Assembly (NCBI GenBank): GCA_037349315.1
Contig: JBAIAC010000010.1
Location: forward strand, 29,614,001 to 29,678,000
DNA: 64,000 nt
Direction of reading: 5' to 3'
DNA from: Chelydra serpentina
Taxonomy: Eukaryota > Chordata > Testudines > Chelydridae
Shown: positions 1-12,050 of the stretch, piece after piece
Numbering within the stretch: position 1 is the stretch's first letter
Layout of the letters: each line of letters begins with the position of its first letter
The notes under the pieces: model-generated
What the model was told of the DNA's origin: nothing
Seen by the model: the letters and a program-made list of their open reading frames with translations, nothing else
Database searches by the model: none
Program-made: the position numbers and the translations under genes

Positions 1-334
1 CCTGAGCCACAAAGTTCAGCTCTAAATCTGGTTCTAAATTTTCCCATATTCCATTCCAGAGGTTTATTTGGGCTCATCTCTATAAAATTCTTAAAGAAAA
101 GGGGAAAAATAAGAATATCTTGTCAATGGATCAATTTATGTGAATCAGAGTGGAGTGTTTTCTTGACACGGCTCTGATGGAGGCAGTATAGCATACTGGC
201 ACCTCTCAATGTACTATCTTGTTGCACAGAATCTCAGCTTTCTTTTTTTTTAATTTTAAACAAAGCAAGTCTCTCTTGCTTTTGTGGTTGTGAAGAAAAC
301 CTCAAAAATTGATGCAGAAATGTTTTCCCGAGCC

Positions 335-840
335 TGGAACAATAGCTCTAAGATGTGAAAGGGCCCAGTCATCATAGGGAAGTGTTAATTCAGATGCCTA
401 GCGATAATTTAAATGTCCTGATAGTTAACTAGCTCATTCCTCATGTAAAAAAAACAAAAATATCACAAATCTGTGCAATTCACTATGAGTGAATATTCAA
501 TTTGGTATCATGTGTGGGTAGCACTTGAGACACTATCACCCCTCATTCCCTGCCCCAAATCAAGAAGCCAAGTCTAAGGAGTGTAGAAGATCCAAGGGGC
601 ATAATCAACTCATTCCAAGGGGGACTCAAGCTGAAAGAGCCCAGAGATCATGCTTGGTCATATTTTGACATTTCCACAATGTACTGTGAACAGCATCTCA
701 TTTTGGTGATTGGCAAGGGTGGACCTTATTTTGTATGCAGAGGTTGGAGGAGTACCAGCACCATTTTCTCCTCAATTCAACCCCTGCTTCTTGATATGTT
801 TTGTGCTGTGAAAATATATTTGCGGACAGTAACAAACCTA
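335..840. repeat. Dispersed repeat R2, copy A (unclassified)
   Basis: This aligns by eye with about 18700-19070 in the same orientation. Shared blocks include AACAATAGCTCT, TCAGATGCC(T/C)AGC, GTTAACTA followed by an ATTCC-rich stretch, and a CAT(T/A)TTGGTGA block followed by GGTGGA and TTATTTTGT. The copies are strongly diverged with many indels. The pairing shows an old interspersed element but not its class. Confidence 0.45.
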
Positions 841-1202
841 GAAGACTGTGTAGTGTATATTTAAAGATGTGCACTATTTGATTATTTAGTGCTGCGTTCT
901 GCAGCCCTTAATCAGGCAAACTCCAACAGAACCCAATAAGAGTTTTGCTTGAGTAAGGACAATAAGATATACATCACCTAATGGCCCTATTTCTTACCTT
1001 ATGAATACAGATTTATTAAAATTGTATGCATATTATAAAGTATTTTATTCATGTAGAATGAGGTAGTGTATTTCCTTTACACTTTCTTTCTTAAAGTTGA
1101 ATATTTCAGGCAAGATTTTCCAAAGTTCACACACCATTTTTTGTGAACCTAACTTAACAACACACAAGCTACAGTACTGTACATGTGCTGTATTGTAAAA
1201 TC

Positions 1203-1432
1203 CAAGCATTCAAAATCATGAGTCAGACTCCCGAAAATCATGGAGTGTATTAAATACAACTTTTTTAAAAATTGGGGTTCTTTTTACTTTTTTGAGCCTT
1301 TCAGGTTCACATTTCCAAGCTTTTCTCTGCAACCAAGAGGGCTAGTAACTTACATTTTCTTTAAAGTGAAAGCTGAGTGTCTCTGGTAATAACATGACTC
1401 CAGGAGCTTGGGCTTTAAAAAAAAAAAACCAC
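1203..1432 (-). repeat. Dispersed repeat R1, copy 1 (minus orientation)
   Basis: The reverse complement contains CTAGCCCTC, GCAGAGAAAAGCTTG, AAATGTGAA, an A/T-rich middle, and CTGACTCATGA near its end. The same blocks appear in the same order in the plus-strand copies at 21846-22095 and 31540-31795. The class is not determined; the family is common in turtle sequence as far as I recall. Confidence 0.6.
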
Positions 1433-2231
1433 CGGCAAATATTGTGAACATTGGCAACAATGCATTTTTGTGCATATGTTCATTACAAATAACTAAAATA
1501 CACACATTTATGTACAAATAAATACAAAAAAATACATTTAAAATCTGGGACTTGATCCTCCATTCTCTCACAATGGTGTAATTGCATAGAAGTAAATGGA
1601 ATTTCACAGTCATAACATCAGTGACAGAGTGGAGAATCAGGCTCTTAGTCTTTAATTAAAATAGAATATATGTACTCACTAAGAAAAAATAAAAAAATTA
1701 ACCAGTCTACTAAATATTAAAGCAAATACCGTTTACATGTTAACTTCATTTTCTAGAATATACAAAGAATTTTCTCTGTTGGCACTTTGTGAATAAGAGA
1801 GGCACTGAAATATTATAAAATGTATAACCCAACACTTTAGAAAAACGTTTGCTTTTAGCATTATTTCTGGTAAACATTCATTAAAAAAAAAAAAAGGCCT
1901 GAATGCTGTATATTGGCTTGAATTGCATATTGTGGGCTTGTAGTAGGAGGCCTTAGCCAAATGCCAAGTCAAGATAATGAAATAAAAGTTAACAAAAGAC
2001 AACTCTGGACCCATTTCTGAAAAATTCTATGCACCTGAAAGTCCTTTTGGGAGTGGAGGAAACTTAGTTCAGGAGGTGCTTTACAGTCAGGTCCATTATT
2101 TGATTGTGGCTAATAAAGCCAAGTTAATAGAGAAGTTCAGCTGCCAACCTGGTCACTGAGGGGAAGGGATTTATATCCATGCAGGTGCCAGATCCTAAAC
2201 TCCTTTCTATTTCTGTCATTCACCGCTAGAG

Positions 2232-2564
2232 CAATGTTTTTCAACTATGGTCCACTGCTTCTTCAAGGAAAGCCCCTGGCGTGCCGGGTCGGCGTGTTTA
2301 CCTGCTGCGTCCGCAGGTTTGGCCGGTTGCGGCTCCCACTGGCCGCGGTTCGCCACTCGAGGCCAATGGGGGCTGCGGGACGTGGCAGACAGCACATCCC
2401 TCGGCCTGCGCCGTGTCCCGCTGCCCCCATTGGCCTGGAGCGGCGAACCGTGGCCAGTGGGAGCCGCGACCGGCCGAACCTGAGGATGCGGCAGGTAAAC
2501 ACACCGGCCCGGCGCGCCAGGGGCTTTCCTTGAAGAAGCAGTAGAATATAGTTGAGGACCACTG
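2232..2564. mobile_element. Palindromic GC-rich hAT-type miniature element
   Basis: The element is flanked by a perfect 8-bp duplication, CGCTAGAG (2224-2231 and 2565-2572). Its ends are long imperfect inverted repeats: the right end read in reverse is CAGTGGTCCTCAACTATAT, the left end CAATGTTTTTCAACTATGG, and both continue into GCTTCTTCAAGGAAAGCCCC. The whole element folds back on itself and its centre is rich in CpG. An 8-bp duplication and CAGTGGTTCTCAA-like termini are typical of the hAT superfamily. It has no transposase. Open frames inside are fold-back artefacts. Confidence 0.9.
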
Positions 2565-3419
2565 CGCTAGAGGGATCTTTACATTAGCATTGCCTTGTTC
2601 GCATCATTAATTTCCACAGCTCATTAGAAAACATAAAAAGTCTTATAAAATGGATTTGATGAAAACAATGATCCAGTTGACAGAGCTCTCCAGCAAGAGC
2701 TCTCAGATCCATGTAATTATCTGCTAACACATACCCATGGTCTATACTCCTTCATTACCAACCACATTGTGTCTCTGCCACTTTTTCAATGTAAAATCTC
2801 TTAACCTGTATGTGAGTTCTGCCTGCAGAATAGAGCTCTATACTGTAATCTGAAGATGACAAAGTTAAAAAATTGAAATTCTGAAGAGCCAAAAAATTAA
2901 ACCTAATCTATAATACTCTTTTGGGTCTCTCAGACCTGAAGGACTGTGCTGTGAAATCACTACTGAAATGATGAAAACAGTTTGCATGATTTAAAAGTAT
3001 TCCAGGAAAGTGATTCTGCTTTTTCTCTCGGATACACTCTGCTATATCAAACAAAGCCACACTGCCAGAATAGAAGTCCAAGAGGTGGTCTTTGTAAAAA
3101 GATGTTAGCATACCTATTTCAAACCCTCTTCTTTCTGCCCTTAAAAAAAAGTCTGATAGATTACTTTTATTTGTCTTAATGTTTTCCCTCTGCAGCCAGT
3201 GTCAGCAGAGTATTCAAAATCACAAGTAATGTGTAGAACATGCAAAAGTGTTATAGAATTTAACAGAAATTGATTCACTTTCCATGTGCTTTTTGCACCA
3301 TGATATACAATATGATAGGGAATTATAGTCCTTCTACAGAATTCTAAGAATGATTAAAAAATGACTTAAAAGCGATCACCCTCTGTTTTATTATATATGT
3401 TTTAAAAGTAATCTCCGAC

Positions 3420-3530
3420 AGTCTTTTTGTTCTGTGTTTGTACAGCGCCTAACACAATAGGGTTCTATTCCATAACTAGGGATCTTAGCTGCTATGGAAA
3501 CACAAATCATAAATTATACATAACAACAAC
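3420..3530 (+). repeat. Ancient retroposon 3' end-like repeat
   Basis: The stretch TGTTTGTACAGCGCCTA ... ACACAATAGGG ... ending in AACAACAACAACC resembles a widespread amniote retroposon tail (TACAGCGCCTAGCACAATGGGG type). I do not know its exact family. Confidence 0.5.
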
Positions 3531-5345
3531 AACCCTATTAATTTTTATAGTACTCCATACATTTAATTCCTGGGCCATTCCGTAGAACTTTTCCATATGG
3601 GGCAAGACAGGCCTTTCAGTCTCACAATGTTCCCAATTTTTGAGACCTTTTAAATGTTAATCACAGTTTCCATTTTAAGACAAGTTACAAGCATAATTTC
3701 CAAATATAATGCATCTGCCTTACTGGGCTCATCCTTACAAGACAGCCTTTACATGGTAATAGTTTACTGTCACTGCCCTCCTGGTCTGGAGTCAAATCAC
3801 TGTCATGGAAATTAAAGGTTCCATATCCAATTACCCAACATTTGTGCATCTAGATCCCTGTGCATTGTGTTTACTGAACGGGATGTATGGTTGTGTGGGG
3901 TTTTGTTTGCTGGCCTATCAATGATATGAGGGTTTAACATTTTAAGGGATCAGGCAACATTAAAAATAATCTTTGGATTTCTTATTTCCTGCTTGTTAAA
4001 GAAAAATGATACATACTCGTAAATACCCAGTTTCAACAGTAGCCATCTTACAAACAGCTCTTATGTCAATAGCAGATCAAATATGAATCAAGATCTGACT
4101 CAGCAGCCTCTGCTTTCTCTCTCAAGCTGGGTCAGAACCTGGTGTTATGGCTGCTGCTGCCTCAAACTTGGTGCTGTGTATTTGATAGTTGCCGTCTGTC
4201 CTAGTTATCCGCGGACTGGACCGATTTTGATGGGACTGTTGTATATCCTGCATGTTGGTTCAGTCCTGAAATGTCTTTGGGCAAGTGAGATGTCATCACA
4301 TTGTAACATCATGTCACGACACAACACAGTGATGTTCACGGCCTGACACATCCCATCCTGGAAATGTACTCATATACTCAGGGCAGTTCCCAAAAGGCAC
4401 AATCTCTCTCTACATAAATTGGACACAGGGACAAGGAGGAGAGTTCCTCCAACTTGGCCACAAAAGGACAAATTCACCACTTAAATAACTCAGCTGATAT
4501 AAATGAAGTTAAACCAAAAAATACTTTTGGCCAAAGTAGGTTTGTAGGAATAGAAGTACCCAGTCATTAAAATATACTCTCTTTAATCTGTAAAGTTTGG
4601 GGAAAGAATGGTTAGGCTGTTTAGATTTTAAAAACTGTGTAGTTGTTAGGATTAGGTTTTAGGTTAGACCCAGTTTAAAGTTTAACTCTAATCATGGGGT
4701 AAACAGCTGCTTTGTATTATTTGTTTGATTAAATCCAGACAAGGAAGGCTTTTTAAACCAGAAGTGCCACAGGTCAGGAATTGAAACTTAAAAGTTAGGC
4801 CAAGTGAAAATTGATGCAATTATCCTTTATATGAACACATCAGAATTAGTTATTCAGTATTTAAAATTGTCACTGCTTCATAATAATCTCATTAATATTA
4901 ATACATATAGTTTTTAATCAGGCAATAATTATTGACATATACATAGGAACAGAACCTGAATCTGAAATATTACCTGTAGTGTAACTTTAAAACACAATTT
5001 TAACCTAAATTCTAGTAATATATGGTTTGCTCATTATATTGGCATGATAACTAAGTTACCCCATATCCTAGTTGTACCTGTCCATCCCAAATTTCTCTGG
5101 GGGAAGGTAGCACATGGCCCTGTGTTCATCAATAAACATATATTTTCTACGTTAAAAGAATATGAAATGCGGTAGGTAAAAAAAAAAGCTGTTTATTTAG
5201 CAAAGTTCTTAGTGACAGAACTGATGATAGAATTTGAATTAGGTTATTCCTCACCTGGTAAGAATCAGTTAAGGTATGTCAAATATTGATCCTAAAACTC
5301 TTTACAATGTCTCTTTAGCATCTAATAAACTTTGGTACCTTTTGA

Positions 5346-5400
5346 AGCATTACCATCTAATGGTCACTTCTGGCCTTAAAAACTGAGCAATCTATGAAAG
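5346..5400 (+). repeat. Possible CR1 3' tail relic
   Basis: ATCTAATGGTCACTTCTGGCC followed by TTAAAAACT...ATCTATGAAAG matches the generic old CR1/L3 3' end (ATCTAATGGTCCCTTCTGGCCTTAA...CTATGAA). It lies only 36 bp past the donor side of PHACTR2 exon 2. Confidence 0.45.
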
Positions 5401-5435
5401 CAATTTTTACAATTAACAAATGACCATACACATAC

Positions 5436-5603
5436 CTGCTGATGTTTCTTTAAATTTGTCACTGGTCTTCTTTTTCCGCCATTTCCAAGGTTTAAAGATT
5501 TTGCCAATGCTAGAGAGTTTGCCTTTTCTCTTGAAAGGAGGGGTTTGGGATCCTGGGGTTGGCCCATCAGAATTTGCAATTGAAGCCTTGTCTAATCCAT
5601 CAA
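5436..5603 (-). CDS. PHACTR2: PHACTR2 second coding exon (conserved basic N-terminal segment)
   Basis: On the minus strand a pyrimidine-rich tract ending TATATAG is followed by 168 nt of open frame and a CAG|GTATGT donor. The translation begins VDGLDKASIANSDG (V completed by the previous exon), runs through TPPFKRKGKLSSIGKIF and KPWKWRKKKTSDKFKETSA, and ends in phase 1. This agrees almost residue for residue with the PHACTR2 N-terminus as I remember it and differs clearly from PHACTR1, 3 and 4. The KPWKWRKKK patch is the basic stretch tied to nuclear localisation in this family. It precedes the first RPEL actin-binding motif, which would be on the next exon and is not in this window. The exon is symmetric (phase 1 at both ends), so skipping it would keep the frame. 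PHACTR2 proteins regulate PP1 and sense G-actin in cytoplasm and nucleus. Confidence 0.95.
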
Positions 5604-6654
5604 CTATATAAAAAAGAAAAAGAAAATGTTACTGAAACAAGCAGGACAGGGAAGTCATTCTAAATCTAAACCTGCACGTTATTAGATTGCAGAGTGCAGT
5701 GTGGGTGGACTCTCTTCTCTTCTGAGTCCAGATTGAGATTGTTTCAGTGGACTCAAAGCAATCATCATTTCGGGCCCCTTTGTTCCATAACTATTCAATA
5801 GCCTAGTTAGAACTGGTCAGGACTTTGTTATAAAATATTTCTGATAAAAGCATCAACATTTTTTCAACAAAAATGTGATTTTTCTCCCCCGGTAGCTTGA
5901 GAGCCTGGTCAGAACATTTTATCGGGGAAAAAAAGAAAATCTTCCACCGCAAACTGGAACATTTCCCATGGTTAAAATTTTAGCAGAAAAAATAAATCAG
6001 TTTTTCACCCAGCTCTAATATTAACAATTCTGGCAATGGAACGGGACACTCAGAAATAGGTCAGTTTGATATCCTTCATAGTCAGTAATTCAGAGTGGAG
6101 TCTGTCATGACTAAGGCTCCTTATTAACAAACAGAATTTAACACTAAGTTTTTGGGGCTGAATCCAAAATATCATAGGCAAATATGCAAATAAAAATTAC
6201 TGGGTTTGGTCAGCAAAGATTTATTGACAATATCAAAGTCAGAGCCAATATTTACCACAAGTAACCTTAATGCAGGGGTTTGTGGACCCAATTAAGAATA
6301 ACCATTCAGCAGAGGAGGGTGGTGTAGAGTTAAATGTATAGTGGCATGAACTTCCCGATTATATCACTTTGAAGTCTATTCTTAATTTTTCTTATTACAG
6401 TAGAGGCTTCCTTAAGAATCAGAAGACAACAGGTAGAACATTCTTGCCTGATTCTGCAAACGCTTAAATATGTGCTTAATTATGCTATGTGAGTAGTTTC
6501 ACTAAAATCAATTGCAATTGTTTATGCATATAGAGTTAAGCACGTGCATGTTTATGTGAGAATGGCTTGTTAGTACTTTGGTTTATTTACATATTTCAGT
6601 TATAACTGGTCAAGAACACACTTGATGACACCACTGACAATAATAATAATAATC
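5604..6654. other. Intronic stretch, possible AT-rich MITE relic
   Basis: Around 5810-6025 lie runs such as ATTTTTTCAACAAAAATG and TTTTTCACCCAGCTCTAAT, resembling a turtle AT-rich miniature repeat ending in CAGCTCTA; this is weak. 6445-6565 (TGATTCTGCAAACGCTTAAATATGTGC ... GTTAAGCACGTGC) resembles half of a palindromic amniote miniature repeat. Nothing else was recognised. Confidence 0.3.
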
Positions 6655-6815
6655 AGTCTGTACATCTCAAAGTTCTCTACAAAGGGGAGGGGGAGTAGTG
6701 CTATCCCCATTTTACTGAGAGAGAAACTGGGGCACAGTACAATTAAGTGCTTAGTTCGAAGGTTGGAAAGTGAGCAAGTGGCAGATCCTGGAAAAAACCC
6801 AGATTTCTTGAAAGC
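6655..6815 (-). repeat. MIR/CORE-SINE relic
   Basis: The plus strand reads ATCCCCATTTTACTGAGAG then GAAACTGGGGCACAG, which is the reverse complement of the MIR core. The element is in minus orientation and strongly diverged, with a short (AAT)n tract at its outer end. Confidence 0.7.
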
Positions 6816-9147
6816 TGTTCTTGTGCCCTGTCTACCACCCCATGCTGCTTCTGGCCCATCACACCTGTATGGACTCTTGACATCATAGTTCCCACGCAAT
6901 CAGTGTTTGTTTGACAAGATCTATACTTGCCCTAGACTTCAGTATTGACCTTGGATGTTTCAAAAGTCTCCCATAGCAAGGAATTTTTTAAACACTGACG
7001 TCAGCCAATCCGAAGGCAAGAAATATTATTCCCAATATTCTGTAAAATACACTTGGCCAAACTGATCCCTCACCTAACTATATTGAAATCTATGGAGTTA
7101 AAGGCAGGGATGAATTTGGCCCAATATGAAGCATTTAATTAATAAACATGAAAAAATTAGGTCATAAAATGTAATAAATCCTGCCGGGGCAGGAAGATGG
7201 AGCAAACAACATAAAAGGGATTTTCCAGCTTAACGGCTGTTACTTAAATGCTTCAGAATGGTAATTCTATACTCAGTTTTTATTTAAGTGTTATCCTTGG
7301 ACAACCTGAGTATTTGTAAAATAGAACGGTCACTACAGTTGGCTTTAATGAAGCTTGCCAGCCTTAGAGCCAGACTGTGACTGGCCCTTGCATGGGGCCA
7401 CAGGATGGGAGGAAACAAATGGTCTCCCCATTTGGCTATCCTATGCAGCCAGTCACAGTTACAGTCTTTCACAGGTGGGATGGCCTTTAAGGAGAGTTGG
7501 GCCCAACCCGGTCAGTGACTAATTAGCTGCCTCCCAGCTGAGACTGCAAGGCTAGGAATTGCTGGAAGATCAGATGGTCCTCATAAAAAGCAGTTCAGAA
7601 TGAGAGCTGCAGGGAGTCATTAGGCTCTTACGGGAGTTTCCAGGGCAGAGCAAAGAACCCAGTTCATGACTCTCAGGTGAATGTATCCCTGCAGGAGAAC
7701 CTGGGTCAGGGAGGAAAGGGCATAGCAATATGTTAAACAGACAGAAGAAACAGAACTGAAGTCCTGAAGAAAAGGGACTGGACTCCTGAGGCTAGAGAGT
7801 GGTCTTTGTGACATGGGCCAGTGAGTAGCTCCTCGGTTTATACAGAGTTAAGTGACAGCAGGGACAGCATCCTTCATCCACCCAAAGTCGGCAGGGAGGA
7901 GGTACGATCATGTCCCTGCTCTTTTCTTCACTGGCCTGAAGAACAGACTGGGCTCATTCCAGTGAGCAGGCTGCATCTTCCTAAAGGATGGTGCAGCCTC
8001 CATAGACTCTCTATGCACTGGAGAGCTCATGGAGAGACTGGGGCTCCTAGAGCACGCTGCCCCCTACTTAGGGCTGTGCCTAGAGGACAACATTTTTGCT
8101 CTGTAACACAGCTTTACGATCAGCTTTAACTGGACAAATAGCTCTCCTTCAAACGAGCAAACATTTTTCATACACAAATAAGAACATCAATTTAGCTGCA
8201 AATACTATACAAGAAAAACCACAACTTTTGAAAACAGGATTCAAAATCACATATTTTTGAAGATATATGGAGAAGACTTTCATTTAATAAACAATTGCCC
8301 TTGTGCTCATTCCTTCATTTTGAAAGCAACCCACCAAAGAACTGGCTGCAACAAACAAGGATGGCCAGACCTTGCAGGCTGTTTCTAGAATTACCCCATG
8401 ATGAGGTATTTGGTAAAATTTCTGGGCTAAAGAAAATATCAACATTCCCATTAAAAAGCAATAATACATTAATACATTTGATTTCAAACTAACACACCAA
8501 CAACCAGGAAGAAAACTATTTCACAATGAAATTCCAGAGCATTTATGGACATTCCCCCATAACTATTTCTCTTTAACTTTGTAACGCTTTGCAGGAAATT
8601 GGTGTTTAAGATTTACACTATATGCTTTACATGTCATGCATCAAAGTGCCCATGGACCTTCTATTAATCACTGTAAGCAGTACATTTATGAGTAGGTGCT
8701 TAACTCTCCGTGACTGGATGTTATTTGATTACTTATGTTGCGCTCTCACTTTTACTCTGGAACCTTTGCCTTCTCCCCCATCGTCAAAAAGCCAGTGAGC
8801 CACTCATTTGCCCTTGATAACTGTCATCTGTTAAGTCTGATGTTAGGATTTTTGACAATACAATATGCATGGATTTAGTTTGACATCATTTCAATTGTTT
8901 ACCCCATCTACAGACTTTTCATCTGAAGGCTTAGGTGGCAAATTCCACTGGGTGCAGGAGAAAATGACAGGTAGTTCATTTTAAATTAAGGAGCTGACAA
9001 AATCGTTTTATTATTGGAGAGCTAGATGCACCTAAACATTTTTATGCTATTTCATTGACATTCATTTCTGGAAAACAGTAATGCAAGGAAATTCACTCTG
9101 TCTGGCTCTAGTGCAGGAAAACACCTAACAATATGCTTACATCTATT
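6816..9147. other. Intronic stretch with no recognised feature
   Basis: I see no exon, RNA gene or confident repeat. The longest open frame (102 codons near 7821-8129, plus) has no recognisable motif and no splice support. Confidence 0.5.
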
Positions 9148-9185
9148 CAGGAAAGCACTTAAGCATATCCTTAAGTGCTTTCCTG
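9148..9185. repeat. Perfect 16-bp hairpin
   Basis: CAGGAAAGCACTTAAG is followed by the loop CATATC and then its exact complement CTTAAGTGCTTTCCTG. It resembles the arms of a turtle/amniote palindromic miniature repeat with ACTTAAGCA... cores, so it is probably a relic of that family rather than a functional RNA. Confidence 0.8.
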
Positions 9186-10629
9186 AAAAGAACCTCTACT
9201 GTGAAATTCTAGAACATGTTCGCTATTAAAGAGCACTTGACAAACATTATGGACACAAAGTGGTTGCCATTAAAAGTCAACTGTTAACCAATGTTACCAC
9301 ACAGCAATATTTTAGGCCCCGATCCTGCAATGAGCTCCACAAGGGTAGATTCCTGAGCTCTCATGGAGCCCCACCAAATTGAGTGGGGTGCTGCATGGGC
9401 CCACGGGTTGCCTGTGCAGAGTCACTTGCAAGGTTGGGTATCCGTTACAGTGGATAAATGTTGACTTTTAATGGTGCACACAGTGTGACAGCCATCCGTA
9501 TTTGTGCATTTCTCTCTGATAAGACAGACATCATTTAAGCCGACATTATCAGGGACCCGTCAACCCAGTGAAGCAAAAGATTTAGGACTATCTACAAGGG
9601 AAATCAAAGTTATAAACAACATTAATCTCTAAACATATTGGCTATTTCAAAGTGCGCCAAGCTGAAGTTTGCCATCCTAAGCATTTTCTATTTTGTTAAG
9701 ATTTGTATAAGGTCAAATTGTTAAAGATCAACTAAAAACCTGATTCACCCCTGCACTGGTCATGAGCTAACCGTAGGAACCAAGAAGGGAAGCAACGCAC
9801 CTCCCTGAGCCTGGTGCTGCTAGCGCACATTAGAGCAGCCTCAGGGGATGCCCAAACTTGTACCTCAGCTCTAACGGCCCCTATAGGCCGCTCCAGCAGC
9901 CAGGGAGAGCCAAGGTGTAGAAATGCTCTGGCCACACTCCATCCTAGGCACGCCTCCTATGCCGGGTAACAGACAGCCAGCTATGCTGTTTTGTGCATCT
10001 TTAATATCTGCTGCCGGGATGAGTTTGTTTTGTTTTTTTCCTAACTACTAACACTACAAAACCAAAATCTTTTTTTACTTGTAAATTGAACCAATTTTAT
10101 TTGGAATAATTTAGGGAAATCTGGGACAACACCATGCCATATTTACAGTCACTGTTTAGAATAGAGCCACCTTTTAGTAGTTAACTGAAAATTCCTTGGT
10201 TATAGTCTGCTTTTAGTAACTTGAGTTATTGCTCACTGAAAAGAAATATAAACAAGAGTAATGAAGTAGCTAACAACAATAAACAGTGTACTCAAAGAAT
10301 TTTTTCTACAAAAAAAGAAGGCTATTGAGCTTGCATAGTCATTGCTTTTAATAATCCTTTTCTTCTCCACCTAAAAGAGCAATTCCATATTAATACGAAC
10401 AGAACTTTGAGTTACATGGCTAACATCAATGTATGTTTGGATGTCATTTTAATTAAATCCTACAGAGACACTGCATTACCAAGATGCTATTAAGCAAAAT
10501 GTATAGTACGCAAATATACAGAGATTTCATTATGCACGTATATGTTGAGCTACAGGAGCAAAACATAGCTACAGAGATTGTATTATTAAATCAAATTACA
10601 ATTACATCAGTAATAGTCTAGTAGAGCAT
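9186..10629. other. Intronic stretch, one weak repeat relic
   Basis: 9310-9430 (GGCCCCGATCCTGCAATGAGC ...) resembles a common amniote palindromic miniature repeat. 9430-10629 contains nothing I recognise. Confidence 0.35.
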
Positions 10630-10975
10630 AAGATTAGAAATCAAACCTCCTGAATTCTGTTTCTCGTTATGCTACTGACTCTAAATAACCATGGACAAGT
10701 CAGTTAAGCCATTTCGGCCTCAGTTTGTCCATCTGCAAAAATGGTGATAAGATTTACATAGATCACAAAATCATTGTGAGCCTTAGTTAATTACTGATTG
10801 TGAAGAAGATTTTGAGATTCTGAAGTGAAGGCACTTAATGTTAATAATACTTAGCATTTATATGGTGCTTTACAAAGCATTTACTAAACTAGTGAATCTG
10901 TGTGGTAGGGAACTATTTACTTATTATTAATTATTATTATTATTAATAATAGCAATACAAACACTAATGCTAAGA
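10630..10975 (+). repeat. MIR/CORE-SINE relic followed by (TTA)n tract
   Basis: ATGGACAAGTCAGTTAAGCC then GCCTCAGTTTGTCCATCTGC is the MIR core in plus orientation. The tail region and a second retroposon-like block (TTTACAAAGCATTTACTAAA) follow, ending in ATTATTATTATT. Confidence 0.7.
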
Positions 10976-11266
10976 CTTCAGCCCACAAAAACGAAGTAAT
11001 TCTGAATAAAGGCTGCTACAACACCTTGAAGTTTGCCCCGTTTGTTTAAGCATTATTGCAAAAACACAGCTTGCTGGAACGCCTCATATATGGATTGGAT
11101 TCATGTGGTCTTTCCTGGTCCCACTCTATGAGACGCATACTGCTCTGTTAGGTCAACTGCTATCAAATGATTCATTTAAAAAACATGGGTTAAGAATGGA
11201 AATGCATATAAATAGTTGGTGCATTCCCTGTGAACACCACATATGAAAAATCATCCTTGCTCGGTG

Positions 11267-12050
11267 TGATGGGGTGTGCACCCCACACTGTGTTTGCCAG
11301 AGCTGAATTAAGACAGGTGGGCACAATCCGCTAAATAAGCTGCAATGGGAACTTTAGGCTTGAAGCGGCTAATTAGAGAGAGGCTCAACTATAAAGCCAG
11401 GTAGTGGGCTACAGACAGGACTGCTAGGAAAGGCTGCAGAAGGCAGGCAGCAGTCACTCCATGGGAAGAGAGTTCTTGGTGCTGGTACACCCAGAGAGAA
11501 GGGGAACCAGAGTTGTAGAGAGCAGTGAAGGCTGATAGAGAAAAGCCAAGAACTGCTGAGCTGAGGGTCCCTGGACTGTCTGGAACCCAGAGAAGAGGGT
11601 GGGCCCAGGTTCCCCTACTACCTACCTACCGAGGGTGTGGCATGGAGCTGAGGCAGCGAATGGGAAGATTGCCTAGGACTGCTGATAGACTGTATCCCAG
11701 AAGTGGGAACACTGAGTGACTTAGTACCTAGCTGAATGACTTATCAACTCAGTGGGATGAACTTTTTTTAAAAACCAATGATCACAGGTACACCAGACCC
11801 TCGCTAGAACACGGGGTTTGGGAGCCATGTGCGGTACCGCGTTAGCACGGGGACCATGTTATAGCACGGGGGGGGGGGGCGTTACCATGGATTCCAATTT
11901 AAATAATTTATTTTGGGATCCATGCTTGTGACCGCGCTATTACCGAATTCGTGCTATGTAGACATGAGTTCTAGCGGGGGGTCTCCTGTACTACTATGTC
12001 TAACCATAAAAGGGTTGAGAAAAGCAGGGGAGGATGTGCCAGCCTGAAAT
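11267..12050 (+). mobile_element. LTR-like repeat interrupted by a pogo-like MITE
   Basis: It begins TGTGATGGGGTGTGCACCCC, has an (A/T)TAAA-bearing stretch (ACTATAAAGCCAGG near 11391) about 125 bp in, and continues through purine-rich sequence to about 12050, with the element at 11791-11988 inserted. This resembles a turtle gypsy-type LTR from memory. I could not find a matching right end or a target duplication, so class and right boundary are uncertain. Confidence 0.45.
11791..11988. mobile_element. Tc1/mariner (pogo/Tigger-like) miniature element
   Basis: It is flanked by TA on both sides (11789-11790 and 11989-11990). The left end is CACCAGACCCTCGCTAGAAC; the right end reversed is CAGGAGACCCCCCGCTAGAA. 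The TA duplication and CAG-start inverted repeats fit the pogo/Tigger group. It is 198 bp with no coding capacity and contains a G12 run near 11868-11879. Confidence 0.85.

Larger units (their letters stand above)
1..5435. other. PHACTR2: PHACTR2 intron 2 (partial) with few repeats
   Basis: This is downstream of the exon at 5436-5603 in PHACTR2 sense, so it is the beginning of the next intron. Listed within it: a dispersed repeat at about 335-840, a minus-strand repeat at 1203-1432, a palindromic hAT element at 2232-2564, a retroposon tail at 3420-3530 and a possible CR1 tail at 5346-5400. The stretches 880-1200, 1433-2223, 2573-3415 and 3535-5340 are AT-rich with no gene or family I recognise. 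I looked for the exon carrying the first RPEL motif and did not find it. Confidence 0.6.

Noticed and set aside
2234..2562. Near-identical frames on both strands
   Set aside because: They are mirror images produced by the palindromic hAT element at 2232-2564.
1..5435. Next PHACTR2 exon with the first RPEL motif
   Set aside because: I looked on the minus strand for a sequence encoding the ERKIS...REEL(I/V)(K/R)RG pattern and did not find it. It is presumably outside the window.
5376..5579. 67-codon minus frame over PHACTR2 exon 2
   Set aside because: It is the wrong frame. The real coding frame is confined by splice sites to 5436-5603 and has no start codon of its own.
9732..9935. 67-codon minus frame in a GC-richer patch
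   Set aside because: No domain, no splice signals and no resemblance to a known family.
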